A stretch of DNA of 64,000 bases from Paenibacillus rigui (lineage in GTDB: Bacteria; Bacillota; Bacilli; Paenibacillales; NBRC-103111): positions 90,995-154,994 of the forward strand of contig NZ_NMQW01000001.1 of assembly GCF_002234615.1 (NCBI RefSeq), written 5' to 3'. Position numbers and translations under genes: made by a program. Below, piece by piece: positions 61,437-64,000 of this stretch (the first letter of the stretch is position 1; each line of letters starts with the position of its first letter). The notes below the pieces were generated by a model, which did no database searches, was not told the DNA's origin, and worked only from the letters and a program-made list of their open reading frames with translations.

Positions 61437-63725
61437 TTGTACCTTTTCAAAAAAACTTTAGAATTTTTTACTACGAAACAAAAATGTATTGTTCTTGTTA
61501 GTTATTTTATAATTCTCACTCTAATTTGTTTGAATTTTGCTTTAAATCGAATATACTTTTCAGACTTTTATCCAGCTAATGGAGATTTTCAAAATTACAA
61601 TGGTTATCGTAGATTACTGGAAGGCCAAACACCTTTTCAAGATTTCTTCTATTATCTTGGTTTAGGACCATTATATATTAATTCAATTCCTTTATTATTT
61701 TTAGGAAATAATTTTACCAGCAGTTTATTCGCAACTAATTTTATTACATCATTTATGTTTGCTCTTTCAGTTTATGTTATCTCAAGATGTAATAATCTAA
61801 GTAATGTAAAGAGTCTACTATTAACTTTGGTGCTGTTACTATCTGCTTGCAATTATACTGGCTTTTCTATAGTCTCAGAATTTTTCAAAAGATATGACTT
61901 CCTATACTATGTACAACCTGGAAATTCAGATAGAATGGTTCGTGCTTTTCTACCATTCTTACTAATTCTTGTTTTTATTATATGTAATAAATTAAAATTT
62001 AAACATGTCTTATTTAAAAACTCATACTTCATTTCAACATTATATGGACTTCTAATAGGGTTCAGTATATCTTGGTCAAATGATTACGGCATAAGTGTTT
62101 TTATTGCAGGGAGCTTTATTATGGTTCTCTTGAATTTAAAATTCGAAAAAAAATTCTTGTATAATATTCTACTGTACTTCATTGGTTGTTTAACAGGATG
62201 CTATTTTATTGTTAATATACTTACCTTTGGAAATTTCTCTAATTGGTTAGACTACAACTTTTTGGGTGTAGCTAAATATCAATTTTGGTATTATGCAACT
62301 GGATATCAGTCTAAATTATTAACTTTGTCGGATTTTCCAATTAATCTAGAACTTCTTTTTTGTTTATTATTTATATTTTATTATTCTATTAAAATTAAAA
62401 AAAAGAAGCACACTATAAATGAAGTATATTTATTGTTCTTGTTTTTGACTTCAATGATTGCTGGATATGCTTATGCAATTAATAGCGAAAAACAAGGTCT
62501 ATTTTGGCCAGTTTATATGATTTTATATATTACTATATTTAGCAAATTAATTCAGAATGTTTCCGTTAAAAACATGAAATTGACTCTAACCTTAAATACA
62601 GTTCTTATAATTGCAGGGTTATACTTATCATTTTTCCATTTAGATGAAACTATTGGCAGACTACATAGTAAGCGAGAAACCTTCGTCCCTGAATTAAATG
62701 GGTACTTATCTAAGTATGGTAAAGAATTGAATATCGCTTCAAACAAAGTAATTAAAACTAATGATGTATTTTCCACCTATGCGTCCGCTCTAGAAGTATT
62801 ATCAAACCAGTATCAATCATCTGGCATGGACTACATTATACATGTACTCGGAGACAAATACAGAACAAAATACTTAGATAAATTCCATTCGCTTCAACCT
62901 GAATTTGTGACGACCATGAGAGAAGATTTTTTTCCATATGAGTTATGGGTAAAGCGAGCAAATTGGTTTTTTTATAGGGAGTTATTAACTTCCTATAAAG
63001 CTGAGGCAATAACACCTTATAGTACAATATGGAAAAAACAAATAAATGAAAATATTTATAATAACAATGTCCAGTATTCAATAGAACAAAAATCAGAAAA
63101 TAGTGTTGAAATTATTGCTAAAACGGATGATAAATTAAACAATGTAATTGTGGATTTCTCCATCTCTTATCGAAGCCAATGGAACAATAAAAGATTTTTC
63201 GGTTTCGGACTGAGGAAAATTGTTAGTGTTCAAGATGGCTGGTCCTCAGAAAAAGTTAACGATTTGGGAACAGCCGGTGGCTATAATCTACCGGATACTG
63301 CCGAGTTAATAAATATTCCAGTTAGAATTATAAATGGGGAAGGTAGAACTGTGTTAAGTGCATATCCAGCTAACATGACTAATCTTAGAGTTTCAGAATT
63401 TAAGGCTTTAAAAATAATATCTGACGTACCTTCAAATCTATCCTCATTAAATAATCTATACAAACTTGAAAATATTAAAGTTGAAAATTTAACAGATGTA
63501 AACTGGCAGAACGGTATAAATAAAAATCAGAACATTGCATTGATAAAGAATACTCTTGAAAACAAAGCTACTATTGAAGGGGCTAATTATCTTATAACTA
63601 AAAACGGGAATAAAATTAAAATTGAAAGAATACAATATCCTGATAACGAATGGATTTATGTAGTTTTAGAAAGTGTAAATGAAGAAATTAGGTATCCCAA
63701 TGAGATCAAATTCTCATCACAATAA
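61437..63725 (+). CDS. Large GT-C-like membrane protein of a glycan locus
   Basis: A 762-residue protein. The N-terminal half holds about twelve membrane helices (residues ~15-400) and the last ~360 residues are a soluble domain, probably outside. After the first helix the loop has NGDFQNYNGYRRLLEGQTPF then QDFFYYLGLGPLYIN, similar in place and composition to the acidic catalytic loop of GT-C glycosyltransferases acting on lipid-linked sugars. TTG 61437 is preceded by TTGGAGG with seven bases. Exact function, transferase or polymerase, is not known. Very AT-rich codon use compared with the first 55 kb. Confidence 0.75.
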   Translation: MYLFKKTLEFFTTKQKCIVLVSYFIILTLICLNFALNRIYFSDFYPANGDFQNYNGYRRLLEGQTPFQDFFYYLGLGPLYINSIPLLFLGNNFTSSLFATNFITSFMFALSVYVISRCNNLSNVKSLLLTLVLLLSACNYTGFSIVSEFFKRYDFLYYVQPGNSDRMVRAFLPFLLILVFIICNKLKFKHVLFKNSYFISTLYGLLIGFSISWSNDYGISVFIAGSFIMVLLNLKFEKKFLYNILLYFIGCLTGCYFIVNILTFGNFSNWLDYNFLGVAKYQFWYYATGYQSKLLTLSDFPINLELLFCLLFIFYYSIKIKKKKHTINEVYLLFLFLTSMIAGYAYAINSEKQGLFWPVYMILYITIFSKLIQNVSVKNMKLTLTLNTVLIIAGLYLSFFHLDETIGRLHSKRETFVPELNGYLSKYGKELNIASNKVIKTNDVFSTYASALEVLSNQYQSSGMDYIIHVLGDKYRTKYLDKFHSLQPEFVTTMREDFFPYELWVKRANWFFYRELLTSYKAEAITPYSTIWKKQINENIYNNNVQYSIEQKSENSVEIIAKTDDKLNNVIVDFSISYRSQWNNKRFFGFGLRKIVSVQDGWSSEKVNDLGTAGGYNLPDTAELINIPVRIINGEGRTVLSAYPANMTNLRVSEFKALKIISDVPSNLSSLNNLYKLENIKVENLTDVNWQNGINKNQNIALIKNTLENKATIEGANYLITKNGNKIKIERIQYPDNEWIYVVLESVNEEIRYPNEIKFSSQ

Positions 63726-63789
63726 CTATGAAGCAATACTAGAAAGACAATAAAAGCTTAATAATAAGAATCAATAAATGGTTTGGAAA

Positions 63790-64000
63790 AGGGGTAGTGG
63801 ATTATGTTCCTCCCCCTTCTATAATGCTCCCATAGGTTGAGACACGGGAGAGTGAAAAATAAGTTATAATGAAGCCATGGAAAAACGGAACCGATACACC
63901 TCAGAGTTTAAGACGAAGGTCGTCCTGGAGGTCCTCCGTGAGGAGCAGACCGTAAACGAGATTGCAGCCAAGCATGAATTAAGTCCTGTTATGCTCAGCC
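63790..64000 (+). mobile_element. Left part of an IS3-family insertion sequence (cut by window end)
   Basis: The sequence changes from AT-rich to a more GC-rich composition after the GT-C gene. A segment with TATAAT-like promoter sequence leads into a transposase OrfA start. The left inverted repeat end cannot be fixed without the other end; the boundary at about 63790 is approximate. Confidence 0.6.
63877..64000 (+). CDS. IS3-family transposase OrfA, 5' part
   Basis: An open frame from ATG 63877 to the edge of the window encodes MEKRNRYTSEFKTKVVLEVL then REEQTVNEIAAKHELSPVML. This is the start of the helix-turn-helix (HTH_Tnp_1) of IS3-type OrfA proteins. The rest, including the orfB integrase core, lies outside. 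It is the only transposase in the window, at the end of the polysaccharide locus. Confidence 0.85.
   Translation, partial: MEKRNRYTSEFKTKVVLEVLREEQTVNEIAAKHELSPVMLS

Overview
The window looks like chromosomal DNA of an endospore-forming Bacillales, most likely Paenibacillus or a close relative. It encodes three SLH-domain surface proteins, an aa3-type quinol oxidase operon, the sporulation proteins CmpA and a YdcC-like lipoprotein, the tex/cmpA/sprT and alr/ndoAI/ndoA neighbourhoods known from Bacillus, and a ykkC-type guanidine riboswitch. Composition is moderate for most of the window and turns visibly AT-rich from about 58.3 kb to the end.

Layout. 0-7.6 kb: end of an oligopeptide-type binding lipoprotein gene, then an aminotransferase / methylmalonate-semialdehyde dehydrogenase / EamA transporter cluster divergent from a PucR-family activator. 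7.6-10 kb: small unknown gene, MATE exporter, YkvA-like protein with an apparent ATT start. 10-16.5 kb: a 1274-residue SLH protein with four exact-period 471-bp repeats, a carboxymuconolactone-decarboxylase-like gene with a palindromic operator, a second SLH protein. 17-21 kb: four-gene quinol oxidase operon with His/Met-rich tails. 21-32.4 kb: guanidine riboswitch-ykkCD, marR-paiA, small conserved genes, TetR, YigZ, pgi, ppnP, tkt, a diguanylate cyclase, purU. 32.4-42.4 kb: a palindromic MITE-like element abutting nfo, a third SLH protein, a second palindromic element, GDPD, a yjfB motility-type gene with a sigma-D-like promoter, flavodoxin, a HlyD/MFS exporter pair and a second MATE exporter. 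42.4-47.3 kb: four tRNA genes in two pairs, CorA, a three-gene soluble phosphorelay (CheY, REC-histidine kinase, REC-BTAD regulator), sprT. 47.4-55 kb: unknown gene, cmpA, tex, ndoA/ndoAI toxin-antitoxin, alr, and a YdcC/LolA-like lipoprotein carrying a long Ala/Gly-rich insert. 55-64 kb: rmlACBD (dTDP-L-rhamnose), a nucleotide-sugar epimerase, a polyprenyl-phosphate sugar transferase, a HIT protein, a large GT-C-like membrane protein, and the left part of an IS3-family element cut by the window edge.

How the genes fit together. The first cluster can convert an omega-amino acid such as beta-alanine to a semialdehyde and then an acyl-CoA, under a PucR activator. The rml genes, the initiating sugar-phosphate transferase and the GT-C protein form a cell-surface glycan locus that could decorate S-layer proteins. 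Pgi, Tkt, PurU and PpnP are central carbon and nucleotide metabolism. The most unusual material is the family of imperfect palindromic intergenic elements, the two-level repeat of the large surface protein, the insert in the YdcC-like lipoprotein, the His-rich tails of the oxidase subunits and the degenerate N-box of the REC-first kinase.
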